A stretch of DNA of 64,000 bases from NCBI GenBank assembly GCA_020696345.1, contig JAEHCK010000001.1, positions 1 to 64,000 of the forward strand. Reading direction: 5' to 3'. The stretch comes from Thermoplasmata archaeon. Its GTDB lineage: Archaea; Thermoplasmatota; Penumbrarchaeia; JAEHCK01. Of the stretch, positions 9,270 through 17,245 are shown piece by piece. Every line of letters starts with the position of its first letter. Within the stretch, counting starts at the first letter, position 1. The notes under the pieces are model-generated. The model was not told where the DNA came from and did not search any database. It worked only from the letters and a program-made list of their open reading frames with translations. Made by a program: the position numbers and the translations under genes.

Positions 9270-10343
9270 TTATTTTTTATCCAGGTTCAGGATCTTTTTT
9301 ACCAGCGGCGCATAGGTATGCTCAACCATCATCTTAAGGTTCGGTATTGAGAACACCATGATCTCAGGTTTTTCGATCAATAGATCATGTTCCTTGTAAT
9401 GTGCATGTGCCTTATTCTTGAGCTCTTGGAACTGCGTGAAGTCACGGCAGACATTGATCATAATACTTTCAAGATTACCTGTGATCATTAATATATTGGG
9501 AAAATCCGAAAGTACCTTTTTTATGTTTTCACTGCGTTTTTCTAAAGAGGTTTTTGGATTGTGTCTATAATGTGATACCGCCAAGATCTCGAACCCCAGT
9601 TTTTTCAAATTAGGTATTTTTAGGGTTTTTAAGATCCCTTCGGTTTCGAAGCTCTTTTTAAGCTTTGATACCACCTGGCGTGTGACATTGATCTTTTCGG
9701 CGATCTTACTATCGGGAATGTCCGGGTATTTGATCAGACCATATAATACACGCTTCTCTATATTGCTGAGTTTAGTAAGATCAGTTCTTGGGATCTCACT
9801 TGGAAAAGTATCTTCTTCCCCTTTTATCTTAACATTGTAAGTTGTTTTAATTATTGGTGCAAAATCGAAGAAATTGAAAATCAAAGAGTTCTCGAACGGG
9901 AAGAAGTAATAAGCCTGTTGGGTGGTTTCTATCATATCCTTTTCGCGATATACCCGCTCTATATTTTCGATCGCTTGATGCATATCAGTGAAGTTTTTTG
10001 CTATTCCCAGACTAAATCCCAGATCGGATTCCGTGTGTGAATATACGATCTCCGGCAGTTTATCGTTGAATGATTCATTATAGGTTTCGATCCTCTCTTC
10101 TTCGGTCTTAACCGGATTATATTGAATAAACGATGTCATGAGCAATTCGCAGCCCAGGTTCTGCAATACGGGAATACGAAGAATGTAGTAATATTTATTA
10201 CTCTTCAACCGGTTCTTTATTGCTGTGACCGTGGTCATTTTCAACTTGATCTTTTCAGATAGTTCGCGGTCGTTCAGCAGTGGATGTTTGATCAATCCAT
10301 ACAGCACTAATTTCTCGTTCTTATTCAACCTTCCATGTATCAT
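9270..10343 (-). CDS. Regulator with two tandem HTH plus sensor-like units
   Basis: The 357-residue protein is an internal duplication. Each half starts with a winged helix (KLVLYGLIKHP... at about 11 and KRVLYGLIKYP... at about 193), followed by NLGCELL or KLGFEIL, a YNP or HNP motif, and an alpha/beta region resembling the Lrp/AsnC ligand fold. Two units in one chain would mimic a dimer. It converges with RaSEA with 11 bases between the stops, so the two transcripts meet. There are no membrane segments. Ligand and targets are unknown. Confidence 0.8.
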   Translation of the reverse strand: MIHGRLNKNEKLVLYGLIKHPLLNDRELSEKIKLKMTTVTAIKNRLKSNKYYYILRIPVLQNLGCELLMTSFIQYNPVKTEEERIETYNESFNDKLPEIVYSHTESDLGFSLGIAKNFTDMHQAIENIERVYREKDMIETTQQAYYFFPFENSLIFNFFDFAPIIKTTYNVKIKGEEDTFPSEIPRTDLTKLSNIEKRVLYGLIKYPDIPDSKIAEKINVTRQVVSKLKKSFETEGILKTLKIPNLKKLGFEILAVSHYRHNPKTSLEKRSENIKKVLSDFPNILMITGNLESIMINVCRDFTQFQELKNKAHAHYKEHDLLIEKPEIMVFSIPNLKMMVEHTYAPLVKKILNLDKK

Positions 10344-10692
10344 TGTATCGGTTTTGGTAAATATCGTTTCAATATAAAAAGGTTTGGAAGTTTGTTAACA
10401 TTTACTTAAAAATAGCATACAAAATAATATGAAAATGCAGGGTATTGGCGTTTATGCTTATATAAATGCGACGAGATTGCATTAAAATATGTTGAATCTA
10501 TGTTTTGATGTGGAAGGTAGATCACTGCAATGAATTATTGTTTATGATCGTTGGGGGAGTGGTGTAAAATGGATAAGCTGGTGAAGATAAGTCGAGAGTC
10601 TAAAGAGTCGGGAGTCTAAAGAGTCAAATGAGTCATCGATGGGTAGTAGTCATGATGAGTTATTGATTGACAGTTGCGGTTATGGGTTAATA

Positions 10693-10845
10693 CCACTGTT
10701 CAAAATTAAATGAACACTGCCACTGTTCATTATCAACTAATTTCTGCCACTGTCCAGCATCAATTAATCTCCGCCACTGTCCAACAGACCGGCAGACCGG
10801 TAGACCAGTAGACCGATAGACCGGTAGACTGGCAGACAGGTAGAT
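10693..10845 (+). repeat. Adjacent minisatellites with 27-base and 8-base periods
   Basis: CCACTGT starts recur at 10693, 10720, 10747 and 10774, exactly 27 bases apart, with more variable inner sequence. The last runs directly into seven tandem GACCGGTA-type octamers (10787-10845). Confidence 0.7.
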
Positions 10846-10950
10846 TATGGGTTGTGGATAAGAATTGAAGAACGAAAATTGAACAAACTCACGAGATAAT
10901 TTTTACCTAAAAAAATTATCTTTGATGTGGAATCTCAGAGCTTTATTGTC

Positions 10951-11038
10951 ATCCCGCCGAACCACTGTCCCTATAGGTACACGGCAATCTTCTGCGCTTA
11001 TTGCCCTGGCGCTTGAAGAAAGGAATGAGGTGGGTTGG
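10951..11038. repeat. Flanking repeat, left copy
   Basis: Shares CCGCCGAACCAC, GTCCCT, AGGTACAC, CAATCTTCTG and GCTTATTG with 11863-11945 in the same orientation, about 80 percent identical by eye. The two copies bracket the toxin-antitoxin pair. Most differences between copies fall at third positions of a plus-strand frame (PPNHxPxRYTxIFCAYCP), hinting at decayed coding sequence. Confidence 0.55.
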
Positions 11039-11040
11039 TG

Positions 11041-11493
11041 TTAAATTTCATTTTGCGTGTCAATTGAGTTCAATTTCAATTTTTCAACAAACTTTTTTGG
11101 GGTAATGAAATTTACTTTATTTCTGATCTTCATTTGAGTTAACCGGCGATTTGTCGTAACAAAATAATCGCATTCACAATAAAAATAAGAACAGATATGA
11201 GGCAGATCATCAATATCAGTAATAAGATCTTGATATCGTTTAATTAACGGTGACCATTTATTTTCATAGATTATTACAATAAGGGGAATTGATAGCATAA
11301 AATTCTTTTGATAACCTGCTATGTCCTTGCCAAATGTCCTTTTGAAAAGTGATTGAATTTCATCATATAAATGATCGGATTGAACAACCTTAAATTGCTC
11401 GGCGATAGCTGCATTAATGGCAATCCTTGAATTCGTGTTGGGATCGATTCGTGAAATATAGTAAACATTTGTGTCAAGATAGGCTCTTAGCAT
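11041..11493 (-). CDS. vapC: PIN-domain toxin (VapC-like)
   Basis: A 150-residue PIN-domain protein, expected to be a metal-dependent RNase. Acidic motif residues are visible in LDTNVYY (residue 6-12), DHLYDEIQSLF, TDIDDLPH (about 91-98) and the C-terminal FVTTNRRLTQ. It overlaps the upstream antitoxin by 20 bases, the usual arrangement for a translationally coupled pair. The cluster is bracketed by a short direct repeat, consistent with a mobile history. PIN family is well supported; the RNA target is unknown. Confidence 0.8.
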   Translation of the reverse strand: MLRAYLDTNVYYISRIDPNTNSRIAINAAIAEQFKVVQSDHLYDEIQSLFKRTFGKDIAGYQKNFMLSIPLIVIIYENKWSPLIKRYQDLITDIDDLPHICSYFYCECDYFVTTNRRLTQMKIRNKVNFITPKKFVEKLKLNSIDTQNEI

Positions 11494-11740
11494 ACTTTTT
11501 ACTCCAAATCTCTTTTCTTACTTTTTTAATAGAGCCAAGAATTTCATCAAGTTCTTTTTGATCTATTTTTTTTGTGACTATCATTGAATCTAATTGTTTT
11601 TGAATTAATTCAGCAAGTGTTCGTTTAACAGCAAATCTAAAGAAATCTGATTTACTTTTAAATTCACCATTTTTAATAAAGAAATCAATTAATTCTGTAT
11701 CATTAATAGGCAATCTTGCAGTAACAACTTCAGTTGTCAT
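11474..11740 (-). CDS. vapB: Ribbon-helix-helix antitoxin
   Basis: About 88 residues. The N-terminal beta strand EVVTARLPINDTELIDFF followed by FKSKSDFFRFAVKRTLAEL fits the ribbon-helix-helix fold of CopG/VapB antitoxins; the rest is a charged helix that would wrap the toxin. I prefer the ATG at 11740 because GGTGA lies six bases upstream, rather than the ATG at 11752. A 10-base palindrome ATGTATACAT (11751-11760) immediately upstream is a likely autoregulatory operator. Confidence 0.75.
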   Translation of the reverse strand: MTTEVVTARLPINDTELIDFFIKNGEFKSKSDFFRFAVKRTLAELIQKQLDSMIVTKKIDQKELDEILGSIKKVRKEIWSKKYAKSLS

Positions 11741-11750
11741 TGTATTCACC

Positions 11751-11760
11751 ATGTATACAT
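11751..11760. promoter_or_regulatory. Palindromic operator candidate of the toxin-antitoxin pair
   Basis: ATGTATACAT, a perfect 10-base palindrome with a further TGTAT half-site just inside the leader. It sits where a ribbon-helix-helix antitoxin would bind to shut its own promoter. Binding is inference. Confidence 0.4.
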
Positions 11761-11862
11761 ATGTTTTTAGCTATTTAAAAATATTTTCTTGATTTTATAC
11801 ACATTCCAGGCAAATCATTTATGTTTAAATCCGTTTCAAATCTCTTCATCGAACCGAATCCC

Positions 11863-11945
11863 CCGCCGAACCACCGTCCCTGCAGGTACACACCAATCTT
11901 CTGTGCTTATTGTCCGTAAGCTGGAAGAAACATGACCTAGGTTAA
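11863..11945. repeat. Flanking repeat, right copy
   Basis: Second copy of the element at 10951-11038, same orientation, differing by scattered substitutions and one short indel. Confidence 0.55.
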
Positions 11946-12112
11946 GAATTTAATTATTGATAAAATATTAATTATTTTAATAATAATCTGTTACTTTTTT
12001 GTAATCGTGGTTTTTCAAACACTCTTTTAAAAGAAAAAGTAATCAAAATTGGAACTTATTTGGAGCTTGGATTTTGGAACTTGGAATTTTTATAATTATT
12101 TGCCAATTCCTT

Positions 12113-12331
12113 CTACGCCCCAGCTTCCACCTCTTCCACTCCTTCTCCCCCCATCTCTTCAGCAGCCTTCTTCTCCGCCCGCTTCGCATCCAACTCACGT
12201 CTTTTAGCCTCGCGGGACTCCCGGTCCGCTCTCAATATCGAATAGATATTGTTTGCTTGAATGGGATTTGCCAATTGAGTTTGGTAATCTGGTTCTATCG
12301 AGAGAATCTCACAGATATCAAGAAATTTTGT
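12113..12331 (-). pseudogene. Coding remnant with charged C-terminal tail
   Basis: An open minus-strand frame of about 72 codons with a stop at 12113-12115 but no ATG or GTG near its upstream end. The translation starts with an ordinary globular-looking part (FLDICEILSIEPDYQ) and ends in a charged helix (SREAKRRELDAKRAEKKAAE, then GGEGVEEVEAGA). Base composition is clearly richer in G+C than the neighbouring spacer, as expected for former coding DNA. The family is not recognised. It may be the 3' end of a deleted gene. Confidence 0.35.
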
Positions 12332-12522
12332 TTATTATCCCGTTTTTCGCACGATCGAAATTGAATTAATGATTAAATAATAATGGATTTGGGATTTGTG
12401 AAGAGAATTTAGTTGTGAGGTATGAGTGCACTACGATCTTTTTCTAAAAACAAGCGTTTGAGGTGAGAGGTGGGATGATTAATTTTATGGGTAATACCAA
12501 ATCTAAGATATCACTCTAATAT

Positions 12523-12699
12523 ACTCGGGCTCGGGATCCACTTCGTTAGGCTCTGTTTAAGTTCCGCTTGTCAGGCTCTGCCTATATTTCGTTGATTTAG
12601 GCTCGGGTGTAGATAAGATATTAACCCGAACCTATTTCAGCTAAAATAAATCAGAACCCGATCCTGATCCAGTAATAATAAATTAGATCCCGCTCCCGA
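12523..12699 (-). repeat. Dispersed D element, copy 2 (inverted)
   Basis: Inverted relative to 1831-2001 and matching it over nearly the full length, ending CTAATTTATTATTACTGGAT-type sequence when read on the minus strand. Confidence 0.6.
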
Positions 12700-12896
12700 A
12701 TTTGGACCGATCTAAATTTAGGGATCTGGGATGTGGGATGTGAGTAGCAGTATTTTTGCAAACCTCTCACCTCAAGCGAACGACCGAAGGGAGTTCGCGT
12801 ACTCTCACCTCACACTTACCTTATTCTTATCAATAACTTATAGGTGGCCATCTCACCTAAATCATCACTAAGCAACGATAAAACACCTTTTTTCAA

Positions 12897-14090
12897 TTAT
12901 TTCATGATCACCCTGAACTTACAGAATGTATTACGTTCAGGTTTACAATCCACTTCGGTAACTTTGCACTGTAATCCCAATTTCTTTTCCAGGATCGTCC
13001 CTATCATACTTTTAACAAACGCACAAATTGCCTGGGCGATCTTTGGCTGGTCATTACAGTCCATATTATTTTCTATTGCGATCTCCATTGGCTTCTTTTT
13101 AAGTAATTTCAAAGTGCCGAGTTTGTGCTCTTGCCAGAATTCTCCCATTTCTTTGATCAATGGTTCTATTTTTGTTGCTTTACACTTTTTAGCTAGCTCT
13201 ATACCCAGGTCATGACCCAGGTTAATTAGAAAAGGTTCATAGTCAATGTCCAATGACCTGATCCAATTAGTTATCGGATTGAGCGGCGGGCGAATCTGAT
13301 TATATGATTTGTAGTTAAATCCAGCCTCGAACATGTCATTGGCAAACACCTGGATGGTTTTCACAATGGCATTATCATTACTCCAGATCGCAATGTCTTC
13401 ACCGCGCACCGGGTCCTCGTCGTTTGGTATTCGATGGACCATTATACACTCCTGGCCATCTACGATCACAAAATGCATTGACGGCCTGCGCTCGATGTGT
13501 CGTATATCTGCAAATTCCGCCAACCGGTTCACTTTGTCAAAATTTTCATTATCAACCGGAAAACCATATTTGAGCTCGATTCCGTCTTTCGCCAGGTCCT
13601 TGATGGTCGATATCAACGTGCGAATGATCCTGCCAGGGCTATGCTCGTTGCCAATGGATATTATTTGTTTTTTTGCATTCGAATACATGTCTTTAAGTTT
13701 ATCGCGCACATTACGCCGGCCATAGAACATCTCGAACTTACCCTGTTCGTCAGGCACATGTGCCTGAACCTTGAACGAGTTCGCAAGCGAATCGATCGAA
13801 CGCTCCAGATCGCCGGCCTCTTCTTGCAGTTGGCCTACACGACGCTCCAGATATTTTTTAAAAGGTATTGCCTTGTATTTCAAAGGTGTTTCCGGTATGA
13901 TCTGGACCAGACCTTTGTCATGCAACTGGCGCATTACCCCATAGATCTTGGTCCGCGGCACATGTGAGATCGCCGGTATCTGGTTTGCGGAGGATATGTT
14001 TAACTCCAGTAATGCTAAATATGCACGTGCCTGATATTCTGTTAAACCAAACTCTTTCAACTTGGTTAATCGCTCGTAAAACGAAAGCAT
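12897..14090 (-). CDS. TrmB-type regulator with a C-terminal V4R-like sensor domain
   Basis: About 397 residues from the ATG at 14090, preceded by GGGGA nine bases upstream; upstream in-frame ATGs lack any such signal. The N-terminal winged helix (LKEFGLTEYQARAYLALLEL, then SHVPRTKIYGVMRQL) is typical of TrmB/HTH_11. A coiled coil (RRVGQLQEEAGDLERSID) leads into an alpha/beta domain (about 125-260) like the TrmB effector/PLD-like region. The last about 110 residues resemble V4R (4-vinyl reductase-like) small-molecule domains, ending in a cysteine pattern C-x7-CKF. TrmB proteins normally bind sugars; a V4R end suggests a different hydrophobic or metal ligand. The targets may include the neighbouring transporter, but this is only a guess. 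Confidence 0.75.
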   Translation of the reverse strand: MLSFYERLTKLKEFGLTEYQARAYLALLELNISSANQIPAISHVPRTKIYGVMRQLHDKGLVQIIPETPLKYKAIPFKKYLERRVGQLQEEAGDLERSIDSLANSFKVQAHVPDEQGKFEMFYGRRNVRDKLKDMYSNAKKQIISIGNEHSPGRIIRTLISTIKDLAKDGIELKYGFPVDNENFDKVNRLAEFADIRHIERRPSMHFVIVDGQECIMVHRIPNDEDPVRGEDIAIWSNDNAIVKTIQVFANDMFEAGFNYKSYNQIRPPLNPITNWIRSLDIDYEPFLINLGHDLGIELAKKCKATKIEPLIKEMGEFWQEHKLGTLKLLKKKPMEIAIENNMDCNDQPKIAQAICAFVKSMIGTILEKKLGLQCKVTEVDCKPERNTFCKFRVIMK

Positions 14091-14246
14091 GATATCAATT
14101 CCCCATTCGCGATCAATAACTTTATACTTAATAGACATAATATAATGTTGCTTTTTATAACTTTCTCTTAAGGAAAAGTCAAAATGCAAAATCTAAAAGC
14201 TAAAAGTGATCAGGACTTTTAAGATTTTACTTTTAAAATTTGACTT

Positions 14247-14292
14247 TAAAAAAATGCGTCAATTATCATTCACTTTGCGGAGGATTTTTTTA
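14247..14292. terminator. Gene-end hairpin family member
   Basis: TAAAAAAATGCG and GGATTTTTTT bracket TCAATTATCATTCACTTTGC. Related sequences lie at 15264-15312, 21391-21438, 39095-39138 and 57382-57430, always at or over a gene 3' end. Here its right half encodes the last residues of the regulator at 14270-15094. Likely a bidirectional terminator. Confidence 0.45.
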
Positions 14293-15094
14293 TTGTTCCG
14301 AATGGTATTGCTGAATAATTGATCTTATTTTTCGTTTTCGAATTGAACTCTTCGACCTTGGTAATTGTACTGGCCGTGTTTTCGCTCGAAGTTGCGATCA
14401 ACACGTTCAATCCTTTTTGCACCGCTTCAAGCGCCGCTGTAGATGACGAAAATTCTATATCGGGCCTCTTATTTATTTTCTTAAAAACAACATAGCCAAC
14501 CAGATCTGTGATCGCCAGTTTATCGGGATTCTTTGTTTTAATGATCTTTTTGAGTTTTTCCAGATCTACCTCACGCGAACCACCCTCCAGTGTTGATGGT
14601 AATTCCAAAATTGTCAATACACCATAATCGAATTCAACAATTCCGGATAGATCCATAATTGCAACATCGTCACCGGATCTCGCATCATACAATACAATAC
14701 CACGCGACTTTGATCTCTTATTTGGTATAGGTTTTGCCACCAGCAGACCTTGCTCCATATATAACCCAACCTCATCACCTTTCTTCAGGTCATCATGGGC
14801 GAGTGCAACGCAGCTTTCGATCAAGTTCAGTTCCTTTATATTGGAATCGATAAAGTCTTTCAGGTCCGCCATATTTTTGTGTAAGAACTCCACGCCTGCC
14901 TGTGTTAGCCGATGCTCACCATTGATCTTAACGATCAGATTTTCGCGGGTCATTAATTTAAGATAGTCCGATACCGCTTGGATGGTAATGTCTAGTTTGG
15001 AAGCCAAGTCACGTAGTTTTGATCTTGGCTGTGCCTTGAGCTCTACAAGAATCAATATTTTCGTAAATGCACGAAGATCACGTAATATTTGCAT
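14270..15094 (-). CDS. Winged-helix regulator (MarR-like N-terminus, archaeal C-terminal domain)
   Basis: The 274-residue protein starts with a winged helix (LVELKAQPRSKLRDLASKLD, ITIQAVSDYLKLMTRENLI, NGEHRLTQAGVEFLHKN) and a long helix, then an alpha/beta domain containing GIVLYDARSGDDVAIMDLSG and PDKLAITDLVGYVVFKK. This matches conserved archaeal proteins of one regulator and one unknown ligand domain. The C-terminal SSAK lies inside a repeat of the gene-end family. It is downstream of the BtuFCD-type importer on the same strand but separated by a large hairpin repeat. Confidence 0.75.
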   Translation of the reverse strand: MQILRDLRAFTKILILVELKAQPRSKLRDLASKLDITIQAVSDYLKLMTRENLIVKINGEHRLTQAGVEFLHKNMADLKDFIDSNIKELNLIESCVALAHDDLKKGDEVGLYMEQGLLVAKPIPNKRSKSRGIVLYDARSGDDVAIMDLSGIVEFDYGVLTILELPSTLEGGSREVDLEKLKKIIKTKNPDKLAITDLVGYVVFKKINKRPDIEFSSSTAALEAVQKGLNVLIATSSENTASTITKVEEFNSKTKNKINYSAIPFGTIKKSSAK

Positions 15095-15118
15095 TGGTAA
15101 ACACCTTAATTTGATGGA

Positions 15119-15258
15119 TATATTGATAGTATTTTCGTTAAACGGTATCGAGGCTCGTATCGTAATACGTCTAACGTTTAACGGTAAAACCGTTAGACGA
15201 AACCGCTGGACGATACGAGCTTCGAAACCGTAGAACGCTTTGGTTTAACGGTAACTGA
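15119..15258 (-). repeat. Large hairpin repeat, copy 1
   Basis: An outer stem joins CGGTATCGAGGCTCGTATCGT-like sequence (left) with ACGATACGAGCTTCGAAACC (right), with an inner stem GTCTAACG facing CCGTTAGAC. An inverted, partly rearranged copy lies at 44468-44680. Stem mismatches are few, suggesting conservation of pairing. Confidence 0.6.
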
Positions 15259-15263
15259 ATTAA

Positions 15264-15312
15264 TAAAAAAATTGCCTCAACCATTATCTTTTTTGCGAAG
15301 CAATTTTTTTAT
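15264..15312. terminator. Gene-end hairpin family member
   Basis: AAAAAAATTGCC pairs with GCAATTTTTTT around a TCAACCATTATCTTTTTTGC loop region. It lies ten bases past the stop of the ABC ATPase gene, so it probably ends the transporter transcript. Confidence 0.5.
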
Positions 15313-15321
15313 CTCAAATCG

Positions 15322-16134
15322 TCATGGACCTTTTGTGGTAATACGTGGGCGGGTGATATCCGGAAGTACATATTTATATCCTTCTCTTGGATGCTCTTTT
15401 AGTATGATATTGAAATCGTAGATCTTTGACATGTTTTTCTGTGTTATTATTTTCTCGGGTAAACCGTCTGCTATGATCTTACCGTATTTCATCAATATCA
15501 ACCGCGTGCAATATTTTGATGCCAGATTGATATCATGAAACACACTGATCATTGTAACCTTCTTTGTTCTATTCAACTCGGAGAGCAGATCGAGAATTTC
15601 ATATTGGAAGTTCAGGTCAAGATGTGATGTTGGTTCGTCAAGTAATAGGTATTTAGTACCCTGGGTCAGTGCACGCGCAACGATCACACGCTGTTTCTCG
15701 CCGCCGCTGAGATTCTTGATATATTTATCTCTGAACTCCCAACACTTGGTACGAACCATTGCATATCTTGCAAGCTTTCTATCATCTGCGCCCTCTATCT
15801 GGAACCGTGTCAAATACGGCAGCCGACCCATGAGCACGATCTCCAACGCGGTGAAATCGAACTCGAATGCGGATTCCTGCGGCACCACCGCCACACGCTT
15901 GGCAAGCTCGAGTTGTGATATATTGTCCAAGTTCTTGCCATCGAGGATGATCGATCCTTTTTGCAGCTCCAAAACCCGACATATGATGTTGAGCAAGGTA
16001 GATTTTCCACAGCCGTTGGGCCCAATGATACCTATGAACTCGCCTTTATTAAATGTGAGATTGATATTCTTCAATACCTGTTTGTTTTTTTCATAGCCGA
16101 AATATAGATCTTTCAATACCAGCATGATGTTCAC
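15322..16134 (-). CDS. btuD: ABC importer ATPase, cobalamin/iron-siderophore class
   Basis: The 270-residue nucleotide-binding subunit powers the importer formed with the next two genes. It shows Walker A GPNGCGKSTLLN (about 37-48), Q-loop VPQES, signature LSGGEKQRVIVARAL (about 140), Walker B YLLLDEPTSHLDL and the switch histidine in VFHDINLA. It belongs to the FecE/BtuD class. It lies 13 bases after the permease gene, so all three genes are probably one transcript starting near 18230. Confidence 0.92.
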   Translation of the reverse strand: MNIMLVLKDLYFGYEKNKQVLKNINLTFNKGEFIGIIGPNGCGKSTLLNIICRVLELQKGSIILDGKNLDNISQLELAKRVAVVPQESAFEFDFTALEIVLMGRLPYLTRFQIEGADDRKLARYAMVRTKCWEFRDKYIKNLSGGEKQRVIVARALTQGTKYLLLDEPTSHLDLNFQYEILDLLSELNRTKKVTMISVFHDINLASKYCTRLILMKYGKIIADGLPEKIITQKNMSKIYDFNIILKEHPREGYKYVLPDITRPRITTKGP

Positions 16135-16147
16135 TTTATTCTTATAT

Positions 16148-17212
16148 TCATTTTTTGGTTATCAATAAATAAAGGAAAAACGGCGCACCGAACAGAGCGG
16201 TCACAATACCGACTGGAAGTATAATTAGCTGCACCGGACCACCGGTCACGACCGACGCAAACCGTGAGAAGTTCAATGAAAATGCGTTAGCCCATACCAG
16301 GAATATGGCGCCAAACAATGCCGAGGCCGGAAGCAATATTCGGTGGTCAGACCCGACCACTTTACGCATGATATGAGGAATTATCAGACCCACGAAACCG
16401 ATGATACCTGCAAACGCCACCGCGATCGCGGTGACCAGGGCGGCCGCACACAACAGGATCAATTTAACTCGCTCTACATTGACGCCCAACTGTTTTGCCG
16501 TATCTTCGCCAACCGAGAACGCATTTAGATCTCTGGAAAATATGATCAGAATCAATAACCCGGGGATTATCAGGATCGCTGAGATATTCACTTTATACCA
16601 CTGGATATTATCTAATGAACCCATCATCCAAAATAAAACACTCCTCGGGTCACCAATCTCCATGTAAGTAAGGAACAGGGTAATTGCGGAAAAAAATGAA
16701 GAAAGCGCTATCCCCACCAAAAGCATGGTTGTAACCGAGACCTTGTTGCCTTTTTTGGAAAGAGTGTATACGAGAAATATCGTACCGATAGCCCCGATAA
16801 AAGAAAATATCGATAAAATATACTGCTCTGGCACAAAGCTGAAAATTCTTTTTTGCAACAAAATGCCAACAATAGCGCCTAATGCGCCACCGGAAGATAT
16901 GCCTATAATGAACGGGTCCGCCAACGGGTTGCGAAATAACCCCTGCATGGTTGTTCCTGCTGAGGCCAGCGCCACTCCAACCAGGATCGCCATCAGGACC
17001 GCAGGAAGGCGTACATCTATAACTATGACCTCCCACAAAGGGTGGTCAAAAGTTATACCCAAATTGAATATTCGGTTAAGCAAGATCTTGAATACGACAT
17101 CGGGTGGGATTGAGACACTGCCAATTGTTAAACATATTCCAACTGAAATGAAAAGAAGAATAGATAATATGGCCAAAATAGTGGACCATTTTAATAGTTT
17201 ACGACCGCGCAT
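16148..17212 (-). CDS. btuC: ABC importer permease, FecCD/BtuC family
   Basis: A 354-residue membrane protein with about ten helices. Family motifs include VDVRLPAVLMAILVGVALA, GTTMQGLFRNPLADP, GISSGGALGA, FAGIIGFVGLIIPHIMR and GPVQLIILPVGIVTALFGAP. It forms the homodimeric channel for vitamin B12 or a chelated metal. It is 33 bases downstream of the binding protein gene. The family cannot be used to decide between cobalamin and siderophore; the binding protein leans to cobalamin. Confidence 0.92.
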   Translation of the reverse strand: MRGRKLLKWSTILAILSILLFISVGICLTIGSVSIPPDVVFKILLNRIFNLGITFDHPLWEVIVIDVRLPAVLMAILVGVALASAGTTMQGLFRNPLADPFIIGISSGGALGAIVGILLQKRIFSFVPEQYILSIFSFIGAIGTIFLVYTLSKKGNKVSVTTMLLVGIALSSFFSAITLFLTYMEIGDPRSVLFWMMGSLDNIQWYKVNISAILIIPGLLILIIFSRDLNAFSVGEDTAKQLGVNVERVKLILLCAAALVTAIAVAFAGIIGFVGLIIPHIMRKVVGSDHRILLPASALFGAIFLVWANAFSLNFSRFASVVTGGPVQLIILPVGIVTALFGAPFFLYLLITKK

Positions 17213-17245
17213 AATCTCGCCGAGCTATTATTTTCTGATCTAAGT

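Larger units (their letters stand above)
10344..11040. other. Repeat-rich intergenic region
   Basis: Contains the motif GGTGTAAAATGGATAAGCT (about 10561-10579, also at 4961), four 27-base tandem units (10693-10799), seven 8-base GACCGGTA-like units (10787-10845), and the left copy of the repeat that flanks the toxin-antitoxin pair (10951-11038). No gene was found. Confidence 0.6.
11741..12896. other. Long intergenic region with remnants and repeats
   Basis: Holds the right flanking repeat of the toxin-antitoxin pair (11863-11945), a G+C-richer open stretch on the minus strand without a start codon (12113-12331), the inverted D element (12523-12699), and low-complexity T/G-rich DNA. The phrase TTATTTGGAGCTTGG near 12056 recurs near 45548 and 46279. 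Confidence 0.55.

Noticed and set aside
10951-11038. tRNA gene or att site at the toxin-antitoxin flank
   Set aside because: No cloverleaf or CCA-type end could be formed from either copy.
12074-12364. 96-residue plus-strand frame
   Set aside because: It is antisense to the more coding-like remnant at 12113-12331 and is rich in Ser/Leu/Phe as expected for the complement of charged codons.
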